Counted from the stretch's first letter, positions 44,432-52,867 are shown. The stretch is 64,000 nucleotides of DNA from Nocardioides sp. Root682 (GCF_001427795.1 NZ_LMHJ01000003.1:364204-428203), one strand, 5' to 3'. Numbers and translations are program-made. Notes: generated by a model not told the origin, from the sequence alone.

Positions 44432-44829
44432 GCCAGTGCTCCGTCGGTCGCAGTGACGCCGTCGCGGAGCAGGCCGAGGAGCTCGAGCTTCTCGACGATC
44501 GCGTCGGGGGTGAAGGGCTTGATGACGTACTCGTGCGCACCGGCCGCCAGCGCCCGCACGATGTTGCGCTGCTCGCCCTCGGTCGTGACCATCATCAACG
44601 TGATGTCACGCCACTCGGGGTTGGCGCGCACCTCGGTGATGAAGGTGTAGCCGTCCATCACGGGCATGTTCCAGTCGACCAGGCAGATGTCGGGCACGGG
44701 CCCGGCCCGCAGCTGGTCCAGGGCGTCCTGGCCGTGCTCGGCCTCGGAGGTCTCGAAGTCGAGGCCCGCGACGATGCGGCGCAGGATGCTCCGCATGGCC
44801 CGGGAGTCGTCGATGATCATGGCGCGCAC
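44428..44829 (-). CDS. cheY: chemotaxis response regulator CheY (copy 2)
   Basis: A 133-residue single receiver domain starting RAMIIDDSRAMRSILRRIV. The phosphoacceptor is Asp52 in LVDWNMPVMDG, with MMVTTEGE (switch Thr) and VIKPFTPDAI (Lys). The start is GTG 44829, supported by AGGAG 7 bp upstream. It is only moderately similar to the other CheY, so the two may have split roles (motor binding versus phosphate sink). It lies 2 bp after cheR. Confidence 0.93.
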   Translation of the reverse strand: MRAMIIDDSRAMRSILRRIVAGLDFETSEAEHGQDALDQLRAGPVPDICLVDWNMPVMDGYTFITEVRANPEWRDITLMMVTTEGEQRNIVRALAAGAHEYVIKPFTPDAIVEKLELLGLLRDGVTATDGALA

Positions 44830-44831
44830 GA

Positions 44832-45698
44832 TCAGGCTCCTGTCATGGTCAGGTTGGGGATCGGGGCAGCAGCGGGGGCGGGTGCGCCGGAACGTCGATG
44901 CACCTGCACCCGGCCGATCGGCTCGCGTCGCCATGCAGCGGCAAGGTCCGCGGGCAGGTCGAGCGTGGTCTCCGAGGAGCCGAGCAGCAGGTAGCCGTCG
45001 AGCGACAGCATCGGCAGCATCCGGCGCAGGATGTCCTGCTTGGTCGGGGCGTCGAAGTAGATCAGCACGTTGCGGAGCCAGATCATGTCGAAGGTCCCGA
45101 GGGCGACGTACGGCGCCGCGAGGTTGAGGTGACGGACGGTGACCCGCTCCCGCAACCGGGGCGCGATCTCCCACTCGCGACCGACCCGGGTGAAGTAGCG
45201 CACCAGGCTGGTGGCCGGCAGGCCGCGGTTGACCTCGACCTGGCTGTAACGCCCGGCCTTCACCCGCTCGAGCATGGTGGTCGCGATGTCGGTGGCGACG
45301 ATCTCGTACTCCCACCCGGCTGGCAGGTGCTGGTCGAGCAGCATCGCGATGGAGTAGGCCTCCTGGCCGCTCGAGCACGCAGCGCTCCAGATCCGCAGCC
45401 GACGGGTCGTCGAGCGCCGCTCGAGCAGGTCGGGCAGTATCGCGTCCGTGAAGGCCTGGTAGGGCGTGTGGTCCCGGAACCAGCTGGTCTCGTTGATGGT
45501 CAGCGCGTCGATCACCTTGCGGCGCTCGTCGGCGTCGAAGGCCAGCCTGGCGACGTACGCCTCCAGGTCGAGGCCCTTGGCCGCGGCGAGCGGGGCAAGA
45601 CGCGCCTCGACGAGGTACTCCTTGCCCTCGTCGTACACCATCGACGTCTCGCGCCGGACGAGCGCGGAGACAGACGCGAAGGCGGTGGGCGTGGTCAT
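44832..45698 (-). CDS. cheR: chemotaxis methyltransferase CheR
   Basis: A 288-residue SAM-dependent enzyme that methylates receptor glutamates. The N-terminal helical domain covers about 1-80. The SAM-binding domain has INETSWFRD, IWSAACSSGQEAYSIAMLL (motif I), VATDIATTMLERVKAGRYSQ and DMIWLRNVLIYFD. The C-terminal 25 residues are Pro/Ala-rich. No ribosome-binding site precedes the ATG at 45698, but a GCCGATGA box ends 7 bp before it, so the mRNA is probably leaderless. It is divergent from cheB. Confidence 0.95.
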   Translation of the reverse strand: MTTPTAFASVSALVRRETSMVYDEGKEYLVEARLAPLAAAKGLDLEAYVARLAFDADERRKVIDALTINETSWFRDHTPYQAFTDAILPDLLERRSTTRRLRIWSAACSSGQEAYSIAMLLDQHLPAGWEYEIVATDIATTMLERVKAGRYSQVEVNRGLPATSLVRYFTRVGREWEIAPRLRERVTVRHLNLAAPYVALGTFDMIWLRNVLIYFDAPTKQDILRRMLPMLSLDGYLLLGSSETTLDLPADLAAAWRREPIGRVQVHRRSGAPAPAAAPIPNLTMTGA

Positions 45699-45705
45699 GC
45701 CTCGC

Positions 45706-45729
45706 TCATCGGCACTGCGCGATAGTCCC
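45706..45729 (-). promoter_or_regulatory. candidate leaderless sigma-28-type promoter of cheR
   Basis: On the minus strand GGGACTA (the palindrome edge), 9 bp, then GCCGATGA, which ends exactly 7 bp before the cheR ATG. Transcription should begin at or next to the start codon. Confidence 0.55.
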
Positions 45730-45781
45730 TGACCAAAAGCACCGAAAATGCGCGTGTCGCGGTGCTTTTGGTCAGGGACTA
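45723..45781. repeat. long palindromic repeat, copy 2, between cheR and cheB
   Basis: Perfect 22-bp inverted arms (TAGTCCCTGACCAAAAGCAC plus CG) around a 15-base loop. It fills most of the divergent cheR-cheB intergenic region. Arms match those of copy 1 at 32986-33052, while the loops differ. As it lies between divergent promoters, a terminator role is unlikely for this copy; a shared regulator site is more plausible. Confidence 0.93.
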
Positions 45782-45798
45782 CCCCGCCGGGCCGATGA
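45775..45798 (+). promoter_or_regulatory. candidate leaderless sigma-28-type promoter of cheB
   Basis: GGGACTA, 9 bp, then GCCGATGA, ending 7 bp before the cheB GTG. This is the mirror image, with identical spacing, of the cheR promoter on the other side of the palindrome. Confidence 0.55.
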
Positions 45799-45805
45799 CA
45801 GGGAC

Positions 45806-46870
45806 GTGACTCAGATCAGGGTGCTCGTGGTGGACGACTCGGCTTTGGTACGACGGCTGGTCACCACCGCACTCAGCCAGGCCACCGACATCGAGGTCGC
45901 CGGCGTGGCGAAGGACGGTGTCGAGGCCGTCCGCATGGTCGACGAGCTCAAGCCCGACGTGGTGACCCTCGACATCGAGATGCCGAACCTCGACGGCCTC
46001 GGCGCGCTGACGCAGATCCGCGACAAGCACGCCCGGCTGCCGGTCATCATGTTCTCGACCCTGACCGAGCGGGGTGCGACCGCGACCCTGGACGCCCTGT
46101 CCCGTGGGGCGTCGGACTACGTCACCAAGCCCTCGAACACCGGGCAGATCGCCGACGGCATCGCCGCGATCCGCGACCAGCTGGTGCCCCGCATCCGGGC
46201 CCTGGCCGGGATGCGGAAGCTCACGCCCGGCACGTCGCGGCCCATCGTTCGTCGCGAGCGCCAGCCGCACGCGACGCAACCGGTCAGCGCCCTGCTCATC
46301 GGCTGCTCCACCGGCGGCCCCGACGCGCTGGCGCGGCTGCTGCCCCGGCTGCCCGCCGATCTCGGCGTGCCGGTGCTGGTCGTCCAGCACATGCCACCGG
46401 TGTTCACCGCGATGCTCGCCCAGCGCCTCGACAAGCTCTGCGCGCTGAACGTGCGCGAGGCCGCCGAGGGCGACGAGGTCCGTGCCGGTGACGTCCTCAT
46501 CGCGCCCGGGGACTTCCACCTGCGGCTCAGCCGCGTCGGCCGGATCGGCCCGGTGCGGGTCGCGCTCGACCAGGGTGACCAGGAGAACTTCTGTCGCCCT
46601 GCCGTCGACGTGCTGTTCCGGTCCGCGCTGGACATCTACGGCGGTGGCGCGCTCGCGACGGTGCTGACCGGCATGGGGCACGACGGCCTCGCCGGGGCCC
46701 GGCAGCTGGCAGCCTCCGGTGCCCGGATCCTCGTCCAGGACGAGGAGAGCTCGGTCGTGTGGGGGATGCCGGGTGCCGTTGCGGGCGCGGGCCTCGCCGA
46801 CGACGTACTCCCGCTGGACCAGCTGGGCGACCGGATCGTGGCGACCGTACGCCGTTCCCGCGCCGCCTGA
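45806..46870 (+). CDS. cheB: chemotaxis methylesterase CheB
   Basis: A 354-residue two-domain enzyme that demethylates or deamidates receptors. Receiver domain: phosphoacceptor Asp56 in LDIEMPNLDG. Methylesterase domain (about 160-350): Ser168 in IGCSTGGPDAL, His195 in VVQHMPPVFT and Asp293 in TGMGHDGLAG, so the catalytic triad is complete. The GTG start at 45806 lacks a ribosome-binding site and fits a leaderless mRNA. The 165-bp gap after it (46871-47035) shows only a weak CCCGGC/GCCGGG stem. Confidence 0.96.
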   Translation: MTQIRVLVVDDSALVRRLVTTALSQATDIEVAGVAKDGVEAVRMVDELKPDVVTLDIEMPNLDGLGALTQIRDKHARLPVIMFSTLTERGATATLDALSRGASDYVTKPSNTGQIADGIAAIRDQLVPRIRALAGMRKLTPGTSRPIVRRERQPHATQPVSALLIGCSTGGPDALARLLPRLPADLGVPVLVVQHMPPVFTAMLAQRLDKLCALNVREAAEGDEVRAGDVLIAPGDFHLRLSRVGRIGPVRVALDQGDQENFCRPAVDVLFRSALDIYGGGALATVLTGMGHDGLAGARQLAASGARILVQDEESSVVWGMPGAVAGAGLADDVLPLDQLGDRIVATVRRSRAA

Positions 46871-47035
46871 GGTCCCCGGCGGCCCCGTGCCGGGCGAGGC
46901 GGCGTGTCCTCACTTCCGACACTGGTGGTGCCCCGCCGGCGAGCACACGATGGGTGAAGGTCCCGGCGGCCATATTTCTCGTGGTGACGCTGTGCGGGCA
47001 CAACCCTCTTACGACTCGTGGGGAGTCCACACACC

Positions 47036-48844
47036 ATGTCCCAGCATCGCTCCCATCGTCGCGCCCGTCGCGTCATCGCCCAGATCGGATCCGGCGCGCT
47101 CCTCGTCGCCGGCGCAGCAGTCATCGCCACGACGGTGTCGACCCCAATGGCCAACGCAGCCGGCCAGGCCATCTCGACCACCACCAACATCGCCGCAGGA
47201 ACCGGCGAATGCGTTCGGCCCGACGGAGCGGGTGCGGACCCGGTCAACTGCAATGCCTACGCCGTCCAGGACGACGTCTGGCTGAGCAACCTGCCGCAGA
47301 ACCTCCCCGAGGGCGACTACTTCTTCGCGATCAACGCGCCGGGAACCCAGTCGACGCCGAACGACGGCGAGATCGGGCTGTTGTCCGGCGACAGCCGCGC
47401 GGACCGGACCTTCCACGTGAGTGCGCTGGGAGAGATCACCGCGACCCACCTGGTCGTCAACGACCGGATCCAGATGAAACCGTTCATCACCACGACCAAC
47501 AACGGCGGCGTCTACGTGGCCAGCGTGTGTGCGCTGCCCAGCCCTGACCCGACCGCTCCGGTCAACGGAAATGACTGCACGCACGACAACTTCAAGGTGC
47601 TCCAGGACAACCCGCCGCCGGTCGCGCCCGCGCTGACCGTCTCGAAGACAGCCGAGGGCTCCTACGACAACACCTACACCTGGGGGATCGACAAGTCGGT
47701 CGACGACAGCACCCTGAGTGGCGTGTCCGGCTCGGTCACCGCCAACTACACCGTCACGCTGAGCCACGACGGGGGCGCCATCTCCGGGGCCGAGATCACC
47801 GGCTCGGTCACCGTCACGAACCCGAACCCCGTCGCGGCCGTCGCCGACATCACCGACGCGTTCTCGGACGCCGGGATCGTCTGCACACTGACCGGTGCAG
47901 GCGACGACGTCGAGGTCGCCCCGGGTGACACGGTCCTCCCGTTCAGCTGCGATGTCGCCGACGACGCCGTCCCGGCGGACGGTCTCACGAACACCGTCAC
48001 GGTGGAATGGGACGTCCAATTGCTCGGTGACGCGGTCCTCGACGCGGGCTCGGCCACGGACACGACCGACCCGATCGAGATCACGGAGAACACGATCGAC
48101 GAGTGTGTCGACGTGACCGACACCTACGCCGGTGACCTCGGCACCGTCTGTGTCGGTGACGCCGACCTGACGCTCGAGTACTCACGGACCTGGAACCTCA
48201 CCAACCCGGGCTGTGTCGTCTACCCGAACACCGCTTCCTTCGTCACCAACGACGGCGGGCTCACGGGTGAGGACAGCCAGAACGTGGAGGTCTGCAAGAC
48301 GCCGCTCAACACGGGTGCCCACACCATCGGGGGCTGGACGAACAAGAACGGCCAGGACCTCATCAAGAACGGGCCCTTCACGACGATCAGCAACGTGAAG
48401 GTGTGCAACTCCGGCACCTACCTGCGGACCTTCGCGCCGTTCCAGGACCTGGCTGCGAACGCGACCTGTGCCCAGGTGGCCACGTACGTCACCGGCGTGA
48501 TCAACAAGGCAACGGCCACCACGATGACCCCGATGCTCAAGGCACAGATGCTGGCGACCGCACTGTCGGTCTACTTCACGGGGCCGGGCAGCACGCTGGC
48601 GACGCAGAAGTACATCCCGAACACCAACCTGGGTGCGATCGACATCGACCTCACCCACATCAAGGGTCGCGACGTGCGCGCTGCCTTCAACAACCAGACG
48701 CACATGACAGTGAGCCAGATGCTGTCCTGGACGGCCGGGCAGTACGTCAGCATGAGCAACTGGTACGGGACGTCCAGGCCGCTCCAGACCGACGCCAAGG
48801 ACGCGTTCGACGCCATCAACAACAACATGGTCTTCGCGCCCTAG
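47036..48844 (+). CDS. large secreted surface protein of unknown function
   Basis: A 602-residue exported protein. A signal peptide (about 1-41) has a basic start HRSHRRARRVIAQ, a hydrophobic core and an ANA-AG cleavage site. A DUF11/adhesin-like beta domain lies around 200-330 (LTVSKTAEGSYDNTYTWGIDKSV, then SVTVTNPNPVA). The last about 190 residues (from TIGGWTNKNGQDLIKNGP) form a distinct domain ending DAFDAINNNMVFAP. Six or more Cys pairs suggest disulfides. No sortase or membrane anchor is seen. It sits alone between cheB and the filament genes. A role in the cell surface or adhesion is inference; I cannot name it. Confidence 0.8.
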   Translation: MSQHRSHRRARRVIAQIGSGALLVAGAAVIATTVSTPMANAAGQAISTTTNIAAGTGECVRPDGAGADPVNCNAYAVQDDVWLSNLPQNLPEGDYFFAINAPGTQSTPNDGEIGLLSGDSRADRTFHVSALGEITATHLVVNDRIQMKPFITTTNNGGVYVASVCALPSPDPTAPVNGNDCTHDNFKVLQDNPPPVAPALTVSKTAEGSYDNTYTWGIDKSVDDSTLSGVSGSVTANYTVTLSHDGGAISGAEITGSVTVTNPNPVAAVADITDAFSDAGIVCTLTGAGDDVEVAPGDTVLPFSCDVADDAVPADGLTNTVTVEWDVQLLGDAVLDAGSATDTTDPIEITENTIDECVDVTDTYAGDLGTVCVGDADLTLEYSRTWNLTNPGCVVYPNTASFVTNDGGLTGEDSQNVEVCKTPLNTGAHTIGGWTNKNGQDLIKNGPFTTISNVKVCNSGTYLRTFAPFQDLAANATCAQVATYVTGVINKATATTMTPMLKAQMLATALSVYFTGPGSTLATQKYIPNTNLGAIDIDLTHIKGRDVRAAFNNQTHMTVSQMLSWTAGQYVSMSNWYGTSRPLQTDAKDAFDAINNNMVFAP

Positions 48845-48905
48845 AAGACCGCACCGAAGCGACCGTCACCCCGGTCCGTGTCTGCCCGACGCCCCAATCA
48901 CGACC

Positions 48906-49232
48906 TCACGCCGTGATGTCGAGGTAGACGGGTACAGACCGGGTGGCGGTCGCGTCGCGCACCCGCTCGGTCAGTCGCTGCTGTTGCCGGGTGTCGGACA
49001 GGATGCCGGGGATCGCCGCCATCAGCCGCTGCTGACGTTCGAGCAGTGCTCGTGCGCGGGGCAGGAACTCGTCGGGGATCGGGCCGAGCTCGGTGGGCGG
49101 GTGCCACGGGGTGGAGTCGGGCGCCCGGCGTCCCTGGAGCATCCGCTCGGCGTTGTCGGCGTGGGCCTCGAGGCGGTCCAGCGCCTCGCGCCAGGTGACC
49201 GGTCGACGAGGGCCGTTCGGTGGGGTGGTCAC
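48906..49232 (-). CDS. small protein in the FliT chaperone position
   Basis: A 108-residue helical protein. TWREALDRLEAHADNAERML and PRARALLERQQRLMAAIPGILSDTRQQQRLTERVRD could pair as a chaperone-like helical hairpin. It follows fliS with a 4-bp GTGA overlap and closes the fliC-fliD-fliS run, where other bacteria have fliT. Similarity to known FliT is not evident, so a FliD-chaperone role is inferred only from position and size. Confidence 0.6.
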   Translation of the reverse strand: MTTPPNGPRRPVTWREALDRLEAHADNAERMLQGRRAPDSTPWHPPTELGPIPDEFLPRARALLERQQRLMAAIPGILSDTRQQQRLTERVRDATATRSVPVYLDITA

Positions 49233-49609
49233 TGGATCGCCGCCGCCATCGCGGCTTCACGCCAGGTGTCGCACATCTGCTGGGCCAGCCCGAGCGCCTC
49301 GGTCGACAGCTGGGGGTCACGCCGGATGTTCGCCTGGACCAGCTGGTTGCGGAGGAAGGCGTACAGCGCGGCGAGCTCGGCGCCGCCCTGCATCTTGTCG
49401 ACCTGAAGGCTCGACTCCAGCTCCAGCACGATGTCCTGGGCGTGGATCAGGTGCTTGTGCGCGCTCTCCCAGTCACCGAGCTGCTGGGCACCGCGGCCCC
49501 GCTCGACGTCGAGGACCAGGCGTTCGAGCAGCATCACCAGCAGGCGTGCCGGCGACGCGGTCGAGACGGCGTTGGACTGGTAGGCCGCGTGAGCGGTCAA
49601 GGCGTTCAT
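49229..49609 (-). CDS. fliS: flagellin chaperone FliS
   Basis: A 126-residue four-helix protein. AYQSNAVSTASPARLLVMLLERLVLDVERG is the FliS N-terminus (typically YxxNxVxTASPxxLxxMLYD), and the rest fits the helical bundle that caps the flagellin C-terminus before export. It lies 10 bp after fliD. Confidence 0.93.
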   Translation of the reverse strand: MNALTAHAAYQSNAVSTASPARLLVMLLERLVLDVERGRGAQQLGDWESAHKHLIHAQDIVLELESSLQVDKMQGGAELAALYAFLRNQLVQANIRRDPQLSTEALGLAQQMCDTWREAAMAAAIQ

Positions 49610-49619
49610 CGGTGATTCC

Positions 49620-50954
49620 TCACTCGGTCGACGCGGTCAGGGACGACAGCTGGCTGGAGAGCCAGCTGGATTGGGCCTGCATCTGGGAGAGAGCCGTCTC
49701 CAGTGCGGTGTACTGCCGTTCCAGGGAGGTACGGCGCAGCTCGAGCCGGTCGTCCCAGCGGGCGATGTTCTGGTTGAGGCGGGTGATCGCCGTGCCGTGG
49801 TTGGTGATCGAGCTCGTCACCGAGCCGTCGAACTTGTTGCTGGCTGCCTTGGCCACGGCCTCGATCCGGGCCGTGAACCCGGTGGGTCCGGTGAAGGCCG
49901 CGGCGGCGGCGATCGGGTCGTCCTTGTACGACGCCGCGAACTTGGCGGAGTCGAACGTGAGCTTGCCGTAGCGGTCGACCTGGATGCCGTACTTCGCCAT
50001 CGACGTCCCGTCGGCCGGGTACATCGCCTCCTGCAGGGCGGCGCCGAGGTGGCGGAGCCCGCTGTCGCCGGCGAGCACCCCCTTGGAGGTGGTGCTCGTG
50101 GAGGTGAGGTTGCTGATCTGGCCGAGGATGGCGTTGATCCCGTCGACGAACGACGACGCGGACGCGGAGGCGCCGGCGGCGTCGCGGCTGACGTCGACCT
50201 CGGCGGTTCCGGTCGCGTTCGCGGCGAGGGTGATGGTGACGCCAGGGACGACGTCGGTGAAGGTGTTGGTGCTGGAGGTGGCGGTGATGCCGCCGATGTC
50301 GATGCTGGCGTCGCGACCGCCGCGGACAGTCGTGCCACCCAGCAGGGCGGCGCCCGTCGAGTCGGTCAGCTCGAAGGCCTGGTCGCCTCCGGTGGTCGAG
50401 GACTCGACGAGGAGCCGGTACTGGTCGGTGCCGCCGACGTTGCCGGTGCGCACCAGGGTGGCCCGGACTCCGGCGTCGGCGCCGTTGATCGCGGCGGCGA
50501 GCTCCTCGAGCGTCCCGCCGGCGGTGTCGATCTGGACGTCGGCGTCGCCGGCCCGCTTCAGCAGCACGCTGCTCGTGGCGCCGGTGACCACATCGGTCTT
50601 CGCGTGGGCGTCGGTGAAGGCGACCTGGTGGCTGAGCGCGGTCTGGCCGACGTTCACCGTGAAGCTGCCCGCCGCAGCGGCGGTGGTGGCGGTGACGCGG
50701 ACCCCGGTGTTGGTGGAGGTGGGCGTCAGGGACGTCCACGAGCCGGTGGTGGCGGTGCGCATCCCCTCGGCGGAGGTCCCCAGTGCCTGGAGCGCCGTGT
50801 TGAGCTTCTGCAGGGCGGTGACCTTGCTCTGCTCCGAGGACACCTGGGTCTTGAGCTTGGTCTGGGGCAGCGCTTCGAGCGCCATCAGCTGGCTGATGAT
50901 GCTCGCCGTGTCCAGTCCGCTCGCGAGTCCGCCGATGCTGCTGGTCGCTGCCAT
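49620..50954 (-). CDS. fliD: flagellar filament cap protein FliD
   Basis: A 444-residue protein. The N-terminal FliD domain has SIGGLASGLDTASIISQLMALEALPQTKLK. The central domains are Thr/Ala-rich, and the C-terminal coiled coil (about 385-440) with TRLNQNIARWDDRLELRRTSLERQYTALETALSQMQ ends SQLSSL. It caps the growing filament. The ATG at 50954 is preceded by GGAGG; the frame upstream runs through TTGTCC repeats and is not coding. It is followed by fliS. Confidence 0.95.
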   Translation of the reverse strand: MAATSSIGGLASGLDTASIISQLMALEALPQTKLKTQVSSEQSKVTALQKLNTALQALGTSAEGMRTATTGSWTSLTPTSTNTGVRVTATTAAAAGSFTVNVGQTALSHQVAFTDAHAKTDVVTGATSSVLLKRAGDADVQIDTAGGTLEELAAAINGADAGVRATLVRTGNVGGTDQYRLLVESSTTGGDQAFELTDSTGAALLGGTTVRGGRDASIDIGGITATSSTNTFTDVVPGVTITLAANATGTAEVDVSRDAAGASASASSFVDGINAILGQISNLTSTSTTSKGVLAGDSGLRHLGAALQEAMYPADGTSMAKYGIQVDRYGKLTFDSAKFAASYKDDPIAAAAAFTGPTGFTARIEAVAKAASNKFDGSVTSSITNHGTAITRLNQNIARWDDRLELRRTSLERQYTALETALSQMQAQSSWLSSQLSSLTASTE

Positions 50955-50983
50955 GGTCGTGCCTCCGATACCGCGGGTGCCCT

Positions 50984-51025
50984 GTTGTCCTGGGGTTGTC
51001 CTGGGGTTGTCCTGGGTTGTCCTGG
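50984..51025. repeat. 11-bp tandem repeat between fliC and fliD
   Basis: Four near-exact copies of GTTGTCCTGGG in the fliC-fliD spacer, just past the fliC terminator in transcription order. It is noncoding as far as I can tell. Confidence 0.85.
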
Positions 51026-51073
51026 TCAAAAAGCCCGCGTGCCGGTGAGGCCGGTGGCCCCACCGGCACGCGG
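51026..51073 (-). terminator. rho-independent terminator of fliC
   Basis: On the minus strand a perfect 13-bp stem CCGCGTGCCGGTG with a 13-base loop is followed by GGGCTTTTTG. The stem starts 37 bp after the fliC stop. This would limit read-through into fliD and raise flagellin relative to cap protein. Confidence 0.88.
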
Positions 51074-51110
51074 TTGGTGCTGTCCAGCGTGGTCAGCTGG
51101 CTTCGCGGGA

Positions 51111-51899
51111 TCAGCCGCGGAGCAGCTGCAGCACGCCGTTGGGGGCCGAGTTGGCCTGGGCGAGCATGGCCGTGCCGGCCTGGGACAGGATCTGCGAGCG
51201 GGTGAGGCTCATCATTTCCTGCGCCATGTCGGTGTCGCGGATCCGGGACTCGGACGCCGAGAGGTTCTCGATCGCGACGTTGACGTTGTTGACCGTGTGC
51301 TCGAACCGGTTCTGGATCGCACCGAGCTCGGCACGCTGCGTCGAGATCGCCGTGATCTCGGTCTGCACGGTGTTGCTGTCCGTGATGACCGCACCGCTGA
51401 CGTCGAAGTCCGCGAGCGCGGTCGCCGAGATGTCGATGGTGTCCGCGTTGTCGAAGCCGACCTGGAACGTGAGCGCGGCACCGCCGAACAGGTCGACACC
51501 GTTGAACTTGGTGTTGTCGTTGATCCGGACGATCTCCGTGTGGAGGGAGTCGAACTCCGCCTGCAGGGCTGCCTGCGAGTCGGTGTTCTGGGTGCCGTTG
51601 TTGTACTGCACCGAGAGGTCGTTCATGCGCTGCAGCATGGAGTGGACCTCGGTCAGTGCGCCTTCTGCCGTCTGGGCGACGGACACGCCGTCCTGGGCGT
51701 TGCGGACGGCGACCTTGAGGCCACCGACCTGCGAGCGCAGGCCCTCGGAGATGGCGAGACCGGCGGCGTCGTCGGCGGCACGGTTGATGCGGAAGCCGGA
51801 CGACAGCTTCTCCATCGACTTCGAGAGCTGGTTCTGCGTCACCGACAGGTTGCGGTACGCGTTGGTCGCCTCGATGTTCTGGTTGATGCGAAGACCCAT
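51111..51899 (-). CDS. fliC: flagellin
   Basis: A 262-residue filament subunit. The N-terminal D0/D1 (MGLRINQNIEATNAYRNLSVTQNQLSKSMEKLSSGFRINRAADDAAGLAIS) and the C-terminal D1/D0 (NVAIENLSASESRIRDTDMAQEM...LAQANSAPNGVLQLLRG) are fully conserved. The middle is only about 60 residues, so outer D2/D3 domains are nearly absent. GGAGGGAACC precedes the ATG. A 122-bp leader reaches up to fliA; GCCGATCA in it (51965-51972) is a weak FliA-type -10. Confidence 0.97.
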   Translation of the reverse strand: MGLRINQNIEATNAYRNLSVTQNQLSKSMEKLSSGFRINRAADDAAGLAISEGLRSQVGGLKVAVRNAQDGVSVAQTAEGALTEVHSMLQRMNDLSVQYNNGTQNTDSQAALQAEFDSLHTEIVRINDNTKFNGVDLFGGAALTFQVGFDNADTIDISATALADFDVSGAVITDSNTVQTEITAISTQRAELGAIQNRFEHTVNNVNVAIENLSASESRIRDTDMAQEMMSLTRSQILSQAGTAMLAQANSAPNGVLQLLRG

Positions 51900-52021
51900 G
51901 ATGGTTCCCTCCTGGATTAGGTCAGATGTTCCGGGTGACCATCCGTGGTCGCCCTTCGGGTTGGTGATCGGCCGGGTGGCCGTCGTACCAAGGGATTTCG
52001 GGGAAAGATTCCGAAACTTCC

Positions 52022-52867
52022 TCAGCCCACGGCGTCGAGCGGGATCGTGATCCCGCGCCGTCCGCCCTCGGCGTGCCGCGCGGCGACTGCGGAGAAGTAG
52101 GTCTCGCGGCGACGCTGGGCGACACCGCCGTTCTTGCCCATCGGCTTGACCAGCGTGGGCTCGAGCGCGTGGTTGAGGGCGTCGCGGAGCAGGGTGAGCG
52201 CCTCGGCGCGCATCTGCGAGATCCGGGAGTCGGTGACGCCGAGCTCGGCGGCGATGTCGGCCATGGGGCGCTCGGCGAAGAAGTAGTCCTCCACCACGAC
52301 GCGAAGGCGCTCGGGCAGCTCGGCGATCGCCTCGCGCAGGTAGGTCAGCTTCTCGGCCTGCTCGAGCAGGGCCTCCGGGGAGGGTGCGCGGGTCGGCAGC
52401 AGCTCCTCGATCGGGGTCGTGGTCGAGCCCTGGAGGGACAGCACCTGCGCGCGGGCGACGTCGTCGTCGTTGGCGGCGACCTCGTCGACCGTCATGCCCG
52501 TGGACTGGGCGACCTCGGCGGTGGTCGGGGTGCGACCGAACAGGCCCGCGAGGCGGCTGCGGGTCTCGGTCAGGTCGCGGGCACGGCGCCGGACCGAGCG
52601 GGAGGCCCAGTCGACCGAACGGAGCTCGTCGAGCAGTGCGCCGCGGATCCTGGTGGCGGCGTACCGGTCGAAGGGCACGCCGCGGGCAGCGTCGAAGGCA
52701 CGGCCGGCGAGGACGAGGGCGGTGAGGCCCGCGGACGTGAGGTCGTCACGGTTCACGTGCGACGGCACGCGACCCATGGTCTCGCGCACGATGTGGCCGA
52801 CCAGGGCCATGTGGCTGGTGATCAGTTCGTCCGTCTCGTTGGCGACGGTGCCGTCGTACTCGTTCAC
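52022..52867 (-). CDS. fliA: flagellar sigma factor FliA (sigma-28)
   Basis: A 281-residue sigma-70 family protein. Region 2 is VPSHVNRDDLTSAGLTALVLAGRAFDAARGVPFDRYAATRIRGALLDELRSVDWASRSVRRRAR, with the RGA-DELR-DW signature of FliA. Region 3 is around 105-150, and region 4.2 is ADIAAELGVTDSRISQMRAEAL. It should read promoters with a GCCGATAA-like -10. The start is GTG 52867. An extra basic 35-residue C-terminal tail follows region 4. No FlgM anti-sigma gene is in the window. Confidence 0.94.
   Translation of the reverse strand: MNEYDGTVANETDELITSHMALVGHIVRETMGRVPSHVNRDDLTSAGLTALVLAGRAFDAARGVPFDRYAATRIRGALLDELRSVDWASRSVRRRARDLTETRSRLAGLFGRTPTTAEVAQSTGMTVDEVAANDDDVARAQVLSLQGSTTTPIEELLPTRAPSPEALLEQAEKLTYLREAIAELPERLRVVVEDYFFAERPMADIAAELGVTDSRISQMRAEALTLLRDALNHALEPTLVKPMGKNGGVAQRRRETYFSAVAARHAEGGRRGITIPLDAVG

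Noticed and set aside
51965..51972. GCCGATCA as a FliA promoter of fliC
   Set aside because: The box is acceptable, but there is no TAAA or GGGACTA-like element at the right distance, so I left it as a weak note in the fliC entry.
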